DNA of 64,000 nucleotides from JAHCIE01 sp034431435 (GTDB lineage Bacteria; Chloroflexota; Anaerolineae; Epilineales; JAHCIE01): contig DAOUDG010000002.1 of assembly GCA_034431435.1 (NCBI GenBank), positions 41,881-105,880 on the forward strand, written 5' to 3'. This document shows, in pieces, positions 56,995 through 64,000 of the stretch. Every line of letters begins with the position of its first letter. Within the stretch, counting starts at the first letter, position 1. The notes beneath the pieces are model-generated. The model was not told the origin of the DNA and made no database searches. It worked only from the letters and a program-made list of their open reading frames with translations. A program made the translations under genes and the position numbers.

Positions 56995-57576
56995 ATGACA
57001 GTGGCTGTACGGGAAGCGACGCTACCGGAGCTGGTGGACCTGGCCCGCGACGTGCGCCGCGATGTCGCCGCCCGCTTCGGTCACCTGACCGAGGCGCAGC
57101 TCAACTGGAAACCGACACCCCAGGATTGGAGCGTTGGTCAGTGCTTCGACCACATCCTGACCAGTAACGCCCTCTACTTCGATACCTTCGACGCCGTGCT
57201 GCACGGGACGAAGGAGACCCGACTCCTGGAGCGCGTACCGGTGCTACCGAGACTCTATGGCCGCTTCCTCATCGAGGCGCTGCGACCCGCGGCGGCGCGG
57301 AAAATGCCCACCAGCCCCAATTTCTACCCGACCCGGAGCGCGGTAGATGCCAATATCATCGACCGCTTCCTGGCGCAGCAGGATCACCTGATTGCGACGC
57401 TGGAGGCGTTGGCGCGGCTAGACGTGGACCTGGGCCGCGTGACGATGACGTCGCCCGCCTCCCCAGTCATTACCTACAGCATCCTCGACGGCTGCCGCAT
57501 CATCGTCATCCACGAGCAGCACCACATCGGCCAGATACAGCGGTTGCTGGACTGGCCCGCCTTCCCGCGCGCCTAG
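56995..57576 (+). CDS. DinB family metal-dependent protein
   Basis: About 193 aa four-helix bundle. The three His metal ligands of the family are visible: CFDHIL near residue 51 and HEQHHIGQ near 173-180. LNWKPTPQDWSVGQ is the typical first-helix end. DinB-like proteins include thiol transferases (bacillithiol or mycothiol users) and hydrolases. ATG 56995 has AGGAG six nt upstream, lying inside the end of the lipase gene; the two are coupled. Confidence 0.92.
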   Translation: MTVAVREATLPELVDLARDVRRDVAARFGHLTEAQLNWKPTPQDWSVGQCFDHILTSNALYFDTFDAVLHGTKETRLLERVPVLPRLYGRFLIEALRPAAARKMPTSPNFYPTRSAVDANIIDRFLAQQDHLIATLEALARLDVDLGRVTMTSPASPVITYSILDGCRIIVIHEQHHIGQIQRLLDWPAFPRA

Positions 57577-57634
57577 GCCGCCCCGCCAGCGCACGCCGCT
57601 CAGGCCGACAGGTAGGTGAGTCATTCGAACAACA

Positions 57635-57662
57635 ACGGCGGTGACCCATGGGCCACCGCCGT
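57635..57662. terminator. Shared hairpin between convergent DinB and phosphofructokinase genes
   Basis: ACGGCGGTG (57635-57643) pairs with CACCGCCGT (57654-57662); the loop contains CCCATGGG, itself a palindrome. It is 59 nt past the DinB stop and 24 nt past the PFK stop on the other strand. It has no U-tract on either side. Confidence 0.55.
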
Positions 57663-57685
57663 CGCTCTGTCGCCGCCGCGTCGGT

Positions 57686-58837
57686 CTAGTACAGGAACAT
57701 GGGCTTGCCCATGACGTGGGAGACTTTCGGGCGATAGTTCTCGCTGTCGTACAGCTCGTGGACGTCGACGCGCTTGACGCCCTGGGTGACGGTGGCGATG
57801 GGGATGTTGGTGTACTTGCCCTCTTGCAACGCCACCAGACGGCCCGTCACGCCGCGCGTCAGCAACTGCGACGCCAGGTAGCCGTAGCTCGACGCGACCA
57901 TGCGGTCCAGCGCGTCGGGCGCGCCCGACCGCATCAGGTACGCGACCTGCTGATAGATCATGTCGCTCTTGGTAAGTTCCTTGAGCACGTCGGCGGTGAA
58001 CTGGCCGATGCCGCCCAGCTTCTTGTGGCCATAGGCGTCCTCGATACCGCGCTCGAACACCTCGCCGCCAATCATCTGCCCGCCCTCGGAGATAGTCACG
58101 ATGGCGTAGTTGCTCGGATTGCGCCGCTTGTCCTCGAGCAGCAAGCGAGCGAGTCGCTCAGGGTCAAAGGGGACTTCGGAGATGATGGCGCGGTCAGCGC
58201 TGGCAAGGTAGGCCGAGATGAGGCTCGTCTCGCCGGAGTTGCGCCCGAACAGCTCGACGACGGCGATACGCTCGTGGGAGCCGGCCGGCGTGCGCAGGGC
58301 GTGGATGAACTCCACCGAGCGGGTCACGGCGGTCGAGAAGCCGATGCAGTAGTCGGTGCCGAAGACATCGTTATCCATCGTCTTGGGGATGGCGACGACA
58401 GGGATACCCTCGGTGTGCATGCGGACGGCGTAGCTCAGCGTGTCGTCGCCGCCGATGGGCACCAGGGCGTTGATGCCCATCGCCTGGAGGTTGCGCAGCA
58501 CCTGGGGTGTCAGGTCGTAGCGCTGGTCGGCCTGGTACTCATCGCTCTTCATGTAGGCGGGCACGTCCTTGCCCTTCACCTTGCTAGGGTTCGTGCGGGA
58601 CGTGTGCAGGAACGTGCCGCCGGTGCGGTCGATGGTGCGCACGACAGGCTTGTTGAGCGGGATGGCCCACTCCGTCTGAGGCTCCTTGCTGTCGGGGTTG
58701 TAATAGAGGACGCCCGCCCAGCCGCGGCGGATGCCGACGATCTCGTGCCCCTCATCGATGGCGTGGTCCACGAAGGCCTTGATGGCAGGGTTGAGGCCCG
58801 GCACATCGCCGCCGCCGGTCAGGATTCCGATTCGCAT
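57686..58837 (-). CDS. pfp: 6-phosphofructokinase, PPi-dependent type
   Basis: 383 aa. TGGGDVPGLN (7-16) is the nucleotide/PPi site, GGDD (129-132) carries the second Asp that marks PPi-dependent enzymes instead of GGDG, and PKTMDND (151-157) contains the catalytic Asp. It interconverts fructose-6-phosphate and fructose-1,6-bisphosphate, reversibly when PPi is used. The length and the TGGTFLHTSRTNP block fit the group of long bacterial PPi-PFKs. Transaldolase lies 1.1 kb away on the same strand, so central carbon genes are close together. Confidence 0.9.
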   Translation of the reverse strand: MRIGILTGGGDVPGLNPAIKAFVDHAIDEGHEIVGIRRGWAGVLYYNPDSKEPQTEWAIPLNKPVVRTIDRTGGTFLHTSRTNPSKVKGKDVPAYMKSDEYQADQRYDLTPQVLRNLQAMGINALVPIGGDDTLSYAVRMHTEGIPVVAIPKTMDNDVFGTDYCIGFSTAVTRSVEFIHALRTPAGSHERIAVVELFGRNSGETSLISAYLASADRAIISEVPFDPERLARLLLEDKRRNPSNYAIVTISEGGQMIGGEVFERGIEDAYGHKKLGGIGQFTADVLKELTKSDMIYQQVAYLMRSGAPDALDRMVASSYGYLASQLLTRGVTGRLVALQEGKYTNIPIATVTQGVKRVDVHELYDSENYRPKVSHVMGKPMFLY

Positions 58838-58880
58838 CTGGAAGACTCCTTTGGATTATGGCTGAGGCGCAATGGCGCGC

Positions 58881-59360
58881 CTACGCTTTGATGATATCCT
58901 CAAACCGCCCACCCGTGAGCCGCGCCAGGCGGTCCAGGGGGACGGCAAAGATCGCATTGGCTGCGCCCGCCGCCGCGTAGACGGTAGCGAAGCGGCGCAG
59001 GCTGGCATCGATGAGGACCGGGACCGCCTCGGTGTGAGCCACAGGGGCCACGCCCCCGACACTGAAGCCGGTGACGCGGGCCACGGTATCGGCGTCGGCA
59101 ATCTTGACCCTGCTCTTGTTGACGCCGAACAGCGCGCCGAGCTTGCGGTCATCGGCCTTCATGTCGCCAGCCACCAGGGCCACGATGGGTTGGCTGTCGA
59201 TCAGGAAGCACAGCGACTTGACGATCGCACCCACCGCGCAGCCAACGGCGGCGGCCGCCAGTGGGGCGGTCGCAGTGCTCACGTCGTACTCTACAACGTG
59301 GAGGTCGGGTGCGTGGGTACGCAGGTAGGCGCGAACGCGGTCAACAGCCTCAGCAGTCAT
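58881..59360 (-). CDS. YbaK/EbsC family aminoacyl-tRNA deacylase
   Basis: About 159 aa. The YbaK fold shows the conserved Lys in GAIVKSLCFLID, the GDMKADDRKLGALFG block and the GGVAPVAH loop. Members hydrolyse mischarged Cys- or Ala-tRNA-Pro and related errors. The start is ATG 59360; a longer frame exists but has no family homology. It lies 43 nt upstream of the phosphofructokinase gene on the same strand. Confidence 0.92.
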   Translation of the reverse strand: MTAEAVDRVRAYLRTHAPDLHVVEYDVSTATAPLAAAAVGCAVGAIVKSLCFLIDSQPIVALVAGDMKADDRKLGALFGVNKSRVKIADADTVARVTGFSVGGVAPVAHTEAVPVLIDASLRRFATVYAAAGAANAIFAVPLDRLARLTGGRFEDIIKA

Positions 59361-59448
59361 CGAGGTTCCGGGTGAGACGATATCCCGCATATTGTAGCCC
59401 AAACGCGGAATGGGGCAACTCCTGTTTTTCGCGCCGGGTGACAACCTA

Positions 59449-59457
59449 TGCTAGAAT
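59449..59457 (+). promoter_or_regulatory. Extended -10 promoter of the 59488 gene
   Basis: TG-C-TAGAAT forms an extended -10; the -35 at 17 bp is poor. Transcription would start near 59464, 24 nt before ATG 59488. Confidence 0.5.
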
Positions 59458-59487
59458 CCACGGCTAATCAGCACGAGCAGGCAGGCT

Positions 59488-59880
59488 ATGGACGAGCCAG
59501 GCGAACGACACATCGACGAGGTGCGCGGCGAGCCGTGGGACGAGGTGCGTTTTCTCAGCCATCTCGTCGCTGAGTACGTTTGCGACCGCCTGCCACCCGA
59601 GTTCTGGCTGCACCTGAAAACGGCGCGCACCGAGGTGCGCGAGGCGCTGCTGGTCCTCTTGCGGGCCTGGGTCGAGTACCTGGCGCGCGAAGCAGCGGTG
59701 GAGCGCGGGCCGGTCAGCCGCCAGCGCGGCCGCATCGAGGTCGCCGAAGCCGACCTCGCCCTGGCTGAGGTGGAAGCCCCCCCCGACCTGCCTGCCACCA
59801 ATGGCATGCCCCACGCCGAGTTTACCCCCACCCTGTCCAGGACTGTCAGCCGCCAGCGGACCCGAATCGGTCTGGAATAA
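59488..59880 (+). CDS. Conserved-looking helical protein, unknown
   Basis: 130 aa, acidic then basic. Residues about 18-75 are helical and amphipathic (FLSHLVAEYVCDRLPPEFWLHLKTARTEV, then LLVLLRAWVEYLAREA). The C-terminal 55 residues are likely disordered. There is no export signal and I recognise no domain. It stands alone between divergent YbaK and convergent transaldolase genes, with its own promoter and terminator. Confidence 0.65.
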   Translation: MDEPGERHIDEVRGEPWDEVRFLSHLVAEYVCDRLPPEFWLHLKTARTEVREALLVLLRAWVEYLAREAAVERGPVSRQRGRIEVAEADLALAEVEAPPDLPATNGMPHAEFTPTLSRTVSRQRTRIGLE

Positions 59881-59886
59881 ACGGCA

Positions 59887-59914
59887 ACGCGCGGGGTGTC
59901 TCTACCCCGCGCGT
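59887..59914. terminator. Bidirectional hairpin terminator
   Basis: ACGCGCGGGGT (59887-59897) pairs with ACCCCGCGCGT (59904-59914), 11 bp with loop GTCTCT. It sits between the convergent stops at 59880 and 59938 and can serve both. There is no U-tract. Confidence 0.6.
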
Positions 59915-59937
59915 GAGCCTGAGATTGGCAGCCTTGA

Positions 59938-61029
59938 CTACGAGCGGGCCGCCGCCAGGGGCTGCGCCTTCGCCGCCAGCACGCCCATCAGGTCGTCCCA
60001 CGACTTGACGAACGCCGCCGCCCCGTCCTTTTGGAGCTGCGCGCCCAGTGCGTCGATGTCGACCCCGGCGCGCGTCATGGCAAAGAGAGTCTGTTCGGCC
60101 TCGCCGCCCCCCGGCGAGAGTACGCCGTCGAGCGTGCCGTGGTCGGCGAACTTCAGTAGCGTAGCTTCCGGCATGGTATTGACGGTATTGGGCGAGGCCA
60201 GCGCCTTGATGTACAGGTAGTCCGACGCCCGTGGGTCCTTCGTGCCCGTGCTCGCCCACAGCAGCCGCTGCGGGAACGCGCCGAAGTTGGCGAGTCGCTG
60301 CCAACGGTCGGAGGCGAGCAGATCGCGGTAGGCCTTGTAGGTGCGGCGGGCGATGGCGATGCCAAGCTGGTCGCGAAACTCGTCGGGAGCCTTGCCGAGG
60401 ATGGCCGCGTCCCAGCGACTGACGAACAGCGACGCCACCGAGCCGACGCGCGGATTCAGGCCAGCCTCGATACGCCGCTCGATGCCGCGCAGGTACGCCT
60501 CCGCCGCCGCGACGTAGTCTTCACGCGAGAAGAGCAGGGTCACGTTGATGGGCACGCCGGCGAAAATGGCTTCTTCGATGGCCGGCAACCCCTCGCGCGT
60601 GCCCGGAATCTTGATGAACAGGTTCGGGCGCGCCGCGGCGGCGTGCAACTGCCTGGCGGCGGCCAGGCTGCTCTGCGTGTCATAGGCCAGCTTGGGCGAT
60701 ACCTCCAGGGACACCCAGCCATCCAGGCCATTGGTGCGCTCGTAGGTGGGCCTGAACAGGTCAGCCGCGCGCCGCAGGTCTTCGATAGCCAGCTCGAAGA
60801 AGAGCGCCTCGCCCGACTTACCCTCGCGCACCTTGTCGGCGATGGCCGTGTCGTAGAAGTTGGAGTTCTTGATGGCCAGGTTGAAGATGGTCGGGTTCGA
60901 GGTCAGGCCCGTCACCGACAGGTCATCGATGTACCGCTGCAACGTCCCGCTGTCGAGCAAGCCCCGTGTGATATTGTCGAGCCACAGGCTCTGCCCCATC
61001 CCGTGGAGACGGCCGGTCATCTGATTCAT
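59938..61029 (-). CDS. tal: Transaldolase
   Basis: 363 aa, the length of the actinobacterial/cyanobacterial class. SLWLDNITRGLL, the TSNPTIF motif, LFIKIPGT with the Schiff-base Lys, and NVTLLFS are all present. It transfers a dihydroxyacetone unit between sugar phosphates in the non-oxidative pentose phosphate pathway. GGGGAGG lies before ATG 61029. An FHA-winged-helix regulator ends 15 nt upstream and shares the transcript. Confidence 0.95.
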   Translation of the reverse strand: MNQMTGRLHGMGQSLWLDNITRGLLDSGTLQRYIDDLSVTGLTSNPTIFNLAIKNSNFYDTAIADKVREGKSGEALFFELAIEDLRRAADLFRPTYERTNGLDGWVSLEVSPKLAYDTQSSLAAARQLHAAAARPNLFIKIPGTREGLPAIEEAIFAGVPINVTLLFSREDYVAAAEAYLRGIERRIEAGLNPRVGSVASLFVSRWDAAILGKAPDEFRDQLGIAIARRTYKAYRDLLASDRWQRLANFGAFPQRLLWASTGTKDPRASDYLYIKALASPNTVNTMPEATLLKFADHGTLDGVLSPGGGEAEQTLFAMTRAGVDIDALGAQLQKDGAAAFVKSWDDLMGVLAAKAQPLAAARS

Positions 61030-61044
61030 GGTTCCTCCCCGAGG

Positions 61045-61677
61045 CTAGGGCTGTTCCAGGCGGAAGCCGTGGCCCCGAACGGTGACAATGTACGGGTAGG
61101 AGTCTAGCTCCTCGATGCGCTCCCGCAGGCGGCGCACCAATGCATCGATGGCCTGGTCGGTCACGCCTTCGCCAGCGACGTTCGGCCACACGGCCTCAAT
61201 GACCTCCTGGCGGCTAAAAACGCGCCCCGACTCGCTGAGCAGCAGTTCCAGGAAAGCGAACTGGCCCGGCGACAAGGCCGGCTCCAACTCTCGCCCGCGA
61301 ATGATGACGGCCCGCGACACAGGGTCGACACGCAGCGCCGACCGCTGCTGCCCCTCTACCGGCGACGTGGCTTCAGAGTCGACGAATACGAGGCTGGTCC
61401 GCCCTGCCAGCGAGATCTGGTCGCCGTCGCGTAGTCGCCACGGTCGCATCACCCGCTGCTCGTTGACAAACGTGCCGTTGGTGCTACCCAGGTCGGCCAG
61501 GACGTAGCCCTCGCCTTCGGCGCGCACCTCCGCGTGGTGGCGCGAAATCTCGCGGTCCATGAGGACGATGTCATTGTCGCCGCCACGGCCGATGCGGACC
61601 AATGTCGTGCTCAGGAGCCACTGCCTGGCCGAATCACCGCTCTCCTGGCGCATAACCAGCATCGCGTGCTCACCCAC
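61045..61677 (-). CDS. FHA domain plus OmpR-type winged-helix protein
   Basis: About 210 aa. An FHA domain (about 20-100) carries IGRGGDNDI, SRHHAEV and GSTNGTFV, all residues needed to bind phosphothreonine. A C-terminal winged helix (about 115-208) of the Trans_reg_C type follows (LSPGQFAFLELLLSESG, VTDQAIDALVRRLRERI, VRGHGFRLE). So it is probably a transcription factor controlled by a Ser/Thr kinase or by FHA-mediated pairing. GTG 61677 follows AAGGAGG; ATG 61662 is a second choice. It precedes transaldolase by 15 nt. Confidence 0.9.
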   Translation of the reverse strand: MGEHAMLVMRQESGDSARQWLLSTTLVRIGRGGDNDIVLMDREISRHHAEVRAEGEGYVLADLGSTNGTFVNEQRVMRPWRLRDGDQISLAGRTSLVFVDSEATSPVEGQQRSALRVDPVSRAVIIRGRELEPALSPGQFAFLELLLSESGRVFSRQEVIEAVWPNVAGEGVTDQAIDALVRRLRERIEELDSYPYIVTVRGHGFRLEQP

Positions 61678-61719
61678 GTGCCCCCTCCTTACCACAGCCG
61701 CTTTTGTGCGCTGCTCTTC

Positions 61720-61748
61720 ATCATACACGAAAGCCCACACCTGCGCAA
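61720..61748 (-). promoter_or_regulatory. Promoter of the FHA-transaldolase operon
   Basis: On the minus strand TTGCGC (61748-61743), 17 bp, TATGAT (61725-61720). The start is about 36 nt before GTG 61677. Confidence 0.75.
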
Positions 61749-61856
61749 GCCTTCCGCGTCATGTGAACGTCAGGTAAAGACAGGGATGTCGTCAGGATTT
61801 TCGCCGCGGTCTGGGGTATAGTAGGGGCACAACAGTCCCTATCCCCCTCAGACCGG

Positions 61857-61903
61857 CGCCCGAAGAGCAAGGCTTAACCCCCTCCAAGCCTGCCCTTCGG
61901 GCG
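61857..61903. terminator. Long structured hairpin after the VKOR-thioredoxin gene
   Basis: A 9-bp outer stem (CGCCCGAAG with CTTCGGGCG), one mismatch, a 2-bp GC step, a bulged A and a 6-bp inner stem (AGGCTT with AAGCCT) close a C-rich loop. It lies 15 nt past the stop at 61918. There is no U-tract. On the plus strand a TATAGT (61817-61822) lies upstream, so a plus-strand RNA is possible. Confidence 0.5.
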
Positions 61904-61917
61904 TCGCTCATGTCCAC

Positions 61918-62946
61918 TCATACCGCGTCGGCGTCGGCCACGGCCAGCGCCGCCGACGGGCGCGGCGCGACCAGGCTGGATGCCATCAAGAACATCAGCG
62001 TCATCAGCAGCGCCGACGTCAGGCACCACGCGCACACCGCCTCGATCACAAACACTTCCAGGTACGTCAGATAGAGGGAGAACAGGACGCCCACCAGGCT
62101 CATGCCGAACAGGGCCAGCCGCGCGTACACCGCCGCAGCGCCCGTGCGGCGGCGCTGCCATAGCCAGGCGGCCAGGATCGCCACGTAGCCCCCCAGGCCG
62201 AGCACCCCGACCGGGATCCCCAGGAAGCGGGCGTAGGGGCTGTTCTGCACCGCGTTGCAGTCGCCGACGGGGCCGCAGATGGCAGGCGCGCCCCGCGTCT
62301 CGATGTACGACAGGTACACAGCCACCAGCATGCCCAGCACAGCGATGACCGGAATCGCCACATCGACCACGCGCGGGTCAAGCCCCGACCAGCCCCGCAC
62401 CAGGGCGACGGCGACGAAGATCAGCGCGGCCACCATCGCCGCCATGAGCGCCAACGCCAGCGCGAACCCATTGCGGAACCCGCTCGCCGGCTCCTCTACC
62501 TCGGCGGGAGTCGGCAGTGTCTCCGCCGCGGCCGCCAGGCTCTCCAGGCCCCTCTGGCTGTAGGTGTCAACCCCGCCCTGCGCCAGGTACGTGTCAATCA
62601 GCCCCGGTAGCTCGGCCGGAATCTGATCTGCCCCCAGCAACGCCTTGTTGCCGATGACCAGCAGTGGCACGCCGACATGCTCGGCCGGAATGCCCATCGC
62701 CGCCGCCACGGTCCGCAGCCGCGCCCGCTCCTGCGGGCTGGACACCTCGATCATATCGATACGCAGGCTTGCCCCGTATTTTGCTTGCAGCGGGGGCAGG
62801 ACGTTGTTGATCACCTGATGGCAGTTGCCGCACAGATCGGAGTAGAACAGCACGGCGCGCACGACAGGCGGCGCAGCGGTCGCCGGAGGCGGTGCGGCCA
62901 GGGTGAGGAGAGCCAGCATCACAATCGGTATCAGCCAGAATCGCAT
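61918..62946 (-). CDS. Thioredoxin-like domain fused to VKOR family oxidoreductase
   Basis: About 342 aa. A signal segment (about 1-25) is followed by an extracytoplasmic thioredoxin-like domain with CGNC (39-42) and a cis-Pro in VPLLVIG. After a linker, one helix and then the VKOR domain (about 200-325): loop Cys pair in ICGPVGDCNAVQ, SPYARFLGIPVG and the quinone-side CAWC. In the family VKOR reoxidises its thioredoxin partner and passes electrons to quinone, giving protein disulfides. The domain order is thioredoxin first here. GGAGG lies before ATG 62946. Confidence 0.92.
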   Translation of the reverse strand: MRFWLIPIVMLALLTLAAPPPATAAPPVVRAVLFYSDLCGNCHQVINNVLPPLQAKYGASLRIDMIEVSSPQERARLRTVAAAMGIPAEHVGVPLLVIGNKALLGADQIPAELPGLIDTYLAQGGVDTYSQRGLESLAAAAETLPTPAEVEEPASGFRNGFALALALMAAMVAALIFVAVALVRGWSGLDPRVVDVAIPVIAVLGMLVAVYLSYIETRGAPAICGPVGDCNAVQNSPYARFLGIPVGVLGLGGYVAILAAWLWQRRRTGAAAVYARLALFGMSLVGVLFSLYLTYLEVFVIEAVCAWCLTSALLMTLMFLMASSLVAPRPSAALAVADADAV

Positions 62947-63023
62947 TTCGGAATACCTCCACGGGAGCGCAGCATCGCGCTCATTTCGTATTATAACGTC
63001 CCAGGCGGGTTTTGGTTTCTGTT

Positions 63024-63053
63024 TTGGACGATTGCGCGGGGCCGCGCTACAAT
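63024..63053 (+). promoter_or_regulatory. Promoter of the HD-domain gene
   Basis: TTGGAC, 18 bp, TACAAT. The start would be near 63060, about 28 nt before ATG 63088. GAGGA lies in front of the ATG. Confidence 0.55.
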
Positions 63054-63087
63054 ACGCGGCGTTCGACACCCCACCGCCGAGGATCGT

Positions 63088-63678
63088 ATGGCCGACACAC
63101 CGCAAGCCACATTTCCCCGCGAGCAGGCCTGGGCCATCGTCACGGAGTACATCGAAGGCGACGGGTTGCGCAAGCATATGCTCGCCGTCGAGGCCGCCAT
63201 GCGCGCCTACGCTCCGCGCTACGGTGGCGACCCCGACGCCTGGGGCGTCGTGGGCCTGCTACACGATTTCGACTGGGAGATCCACCCGGAGCTACCGGTC
63301 CATCCCATCCAGGGCAGCCAGATTCTGCGCGAGCGGGGCGTTCCGGAGTGGATGGTGCAGGCGATCCTGTCCCACGCCGACTTTACCGACGTGCCGCGCG
63401 ACACGCCACTGCGCAAGGCCCTGTACGCCGTGGACGAGCTGACGGGCCTGATTATGGCAACCGCCCTGGTCCGCCCCACCAAGAGTATCTACGACGTCGA
63501 CGTGCGCTCGGTCCGCAAACGCTGGAAGGACAAAGCCTTCGCCCGCGCCGTCAATCGCGAAGATATCGAGCGCGGGGCCGTCGACCTGGGCGTTCCCCTC
63601 GATGAGCACATCCAGATCGTCCTGACCGCCATGCAAGGCATCGCGCCCGCCCTGGGCGTGGAAGGAGAACGCCCATGA
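63088..63678 (+). CDS. HD domain hydrolase
   Basis: About 196 aa. The HD set is visible: His in LRKHMLAVE, HD in LLHDFDWE, His in AILSHAD and Asp in AVDELTG, the metal ligands of a phosphohydrolase. Single-domain HDIG-type proteins act on nucleotides or phosphorylated small molecules; the substrate is unknown. The start ATG 63088 matches the promoter and ribosome site. The Dabb gene follows with a 4-nt ATGA overlap. Confidence 0.9.
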   Translation: MADTPQATFPREQAWAIVTEYIEGDGLRKHMLAVEAAMRAYAPRYGGDPDAWGVVGLLHDFDWEIHPELPVHPIQGSQILRERGVPEWMVQAILSHADFTDVPRDTPLRKALYAVDELTGLIMATALVRPTKSIYDVDVRSVRKRWKDKAFARAVNREDIERGAVDLGVPLDEHIQIVLTAMQGIAPALGVEGERP

Positions 63679-63965
63679 TTCGCCACGTCGTCATGTTCAA
63701 GCTCAGCCCCGACGCTGACCCGGTTGAGGTCGAGGCCTGGCTGGGCCGCCTGCGCGAGTTGCCGTCGAAGATCGACTTTGTGCGCGCCTTCAGCGTTGGC
63801 CGCGACGAGCTGCACCTGCCGCGCTCCTACGACGTGGCCCTCGTCGCCGACATGGATACCCTCGACGACGTGCGCCGCTACGGGCCTCACCCCGCCCACG
63901 CTCCCGTGGGTGAGATGTCGGCCAAACTCTGCCAGCACATCTGCTCCGTCGATTTCGAGGTCTAG
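63675..63965 (+). CDS. Dabb family (stress-responsive A/B barrel) protein
   Basis: 96 aa ferredoxin-like fold: MIRHVVMFKLSPDADPVEV, a helix LGRLRELPSKIDFV, SFDVALVADM-like strand (SYDVALVADMDT) and HPAHAPV. The His of the first strand and the HPAH motif are family features. Dabb proteins are dimers of varied function, from stress proteins to polyketide cyclases. It overlaps the HD gene by ATGA. Confidence 0.92.
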   Translation: MIRHVVMFKLSPDADPVEVEAWLGRLRELPSKIDFVRAFSVGRDELHLPRSYDVALVADMDTLDDVRRYGPHPAHAPVGEMSAKLCQHICSVDFEV

Positions 63966-63972
63966 CCCGCGC

Positions 63973-64000
63973 ATGAAGCTGATCCTCTTCGACATCGACG
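63973..64000 (+). CDS. HAD superfamily hydrolase, first nine codons (cut by window edge)
   Basis: ATG 63973 begins MKLILFDID, which carries motif I of HAD phosphatases (FDID, nucleophile and acid Asp). It starts 7 nt after the Dabb stop, so it belongs to the HD-Dabb operon. The rest lies outside the window. Confidence 0.7.

Noticed and set aside
57641..58891. 416-codon open frame on the plus strand
   Set aside because: Complement of the phosphofructokinase gene, which has all active-site motifs.

Overview
The window is 64 kb of GC-rich (by eye about two thirds G+C), densely coded bacterial chromosome. I found no tRNA, rRNA, CRISPR array, transposase or phage gene. Lineage is inferred, not measured. 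Chloroflexota (Anaerolineae or Caldilineae-like) fits best: secreted proteins with long Thr/Pro linkers and dockerin-like repeats, a secreted cohesin-like protein ending in an LPLI-type tail, several SHOCT-like and DUF2089 modules, a DHH-CBS-nucleotidyltransferase fusion, a UxaE-type epimerase and a VKOR-thioredoxin fusion. Promoters follow a sigma70 pattern (TTGnnn, 16-18 bp, TATAAT-like). At least three genes appear to be transcribed as leaderless mRNAs.

Layout. 1-5192 (minus): larC, CPBP protease, GT-C glycosyltransferase and an ABC-2 exporter, joined by short overlaps. 5361-8055 (minus): two secreted dockerin-type proteins, one with Kelch repeats and one with a Thr/Pro tail. 8297-12519: a CapA-like lipoprotein, small envelope proteins, a secreted repeat protein, then a cold-shock protein and an RRM protein behind an unusual leader. 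12794-15141: uxaE plus an SDR reductase. 15203-17713: a P1B copper-type ATPase with a CPD motif. 17825-30554: an acid-sugar locus with a GH105 hydrolase, a GntR/FCD regulator with a clear operator, a sugar ABC transporter, two enolase-superfamily dehydratases, two SDR/epimerase enzymes, a DHDPS-like lyase and an FAD oxidoreductase. With uxaE and its SDR it describes uptake and breakdown of pectin-derived uronates.

30645-32681 is a small accessory patch: an orphan Imm5-like immunity gene, a DUF1801 gene and a lower-GC glutaredoxin-like gene, bounded by a 184-bp near-identical copy of the 3' end of the neighbouring phosphatidyltransferase gene. 33136-36955 holds the DHH-CBS-tRNA nucleotidyltransferase and an ABC ATPase.

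37008-47158 is a run of thirteen minus-strand genes behind one strong promoter. The first gene is a DUF2089 regulator. Two GNAT proteins, an ATPase and two ABC-2 permeases, small proteins, four SHOCT-like proteins (two with DUF4097-like beta-repeat domains) and a methyltransferase follow. This is the best candidate here for an uncharacterised, probably envelope-related, system.

47313-64000 carries a cohesin-like protein, coaE with a HAD hydrolase, a YdcF/SanA-like protein, SUI1, a membrane-anchored Hsp70-like ATPase, an MFS transporter, a lipase-like hydrolase, a DinB protein, a PPi-type phosphofructokinase, a YbaK protein, an FHA-winged-helix regulator with transaldolase, the VKOR-thioredoxin fusion, an HD protein, a Dabb protein and the start of a HAD hydrolase. 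Starts were often moved inward from the longest open frame to a codon with a Shine-Dalgarno sequence or a fitting promoter.
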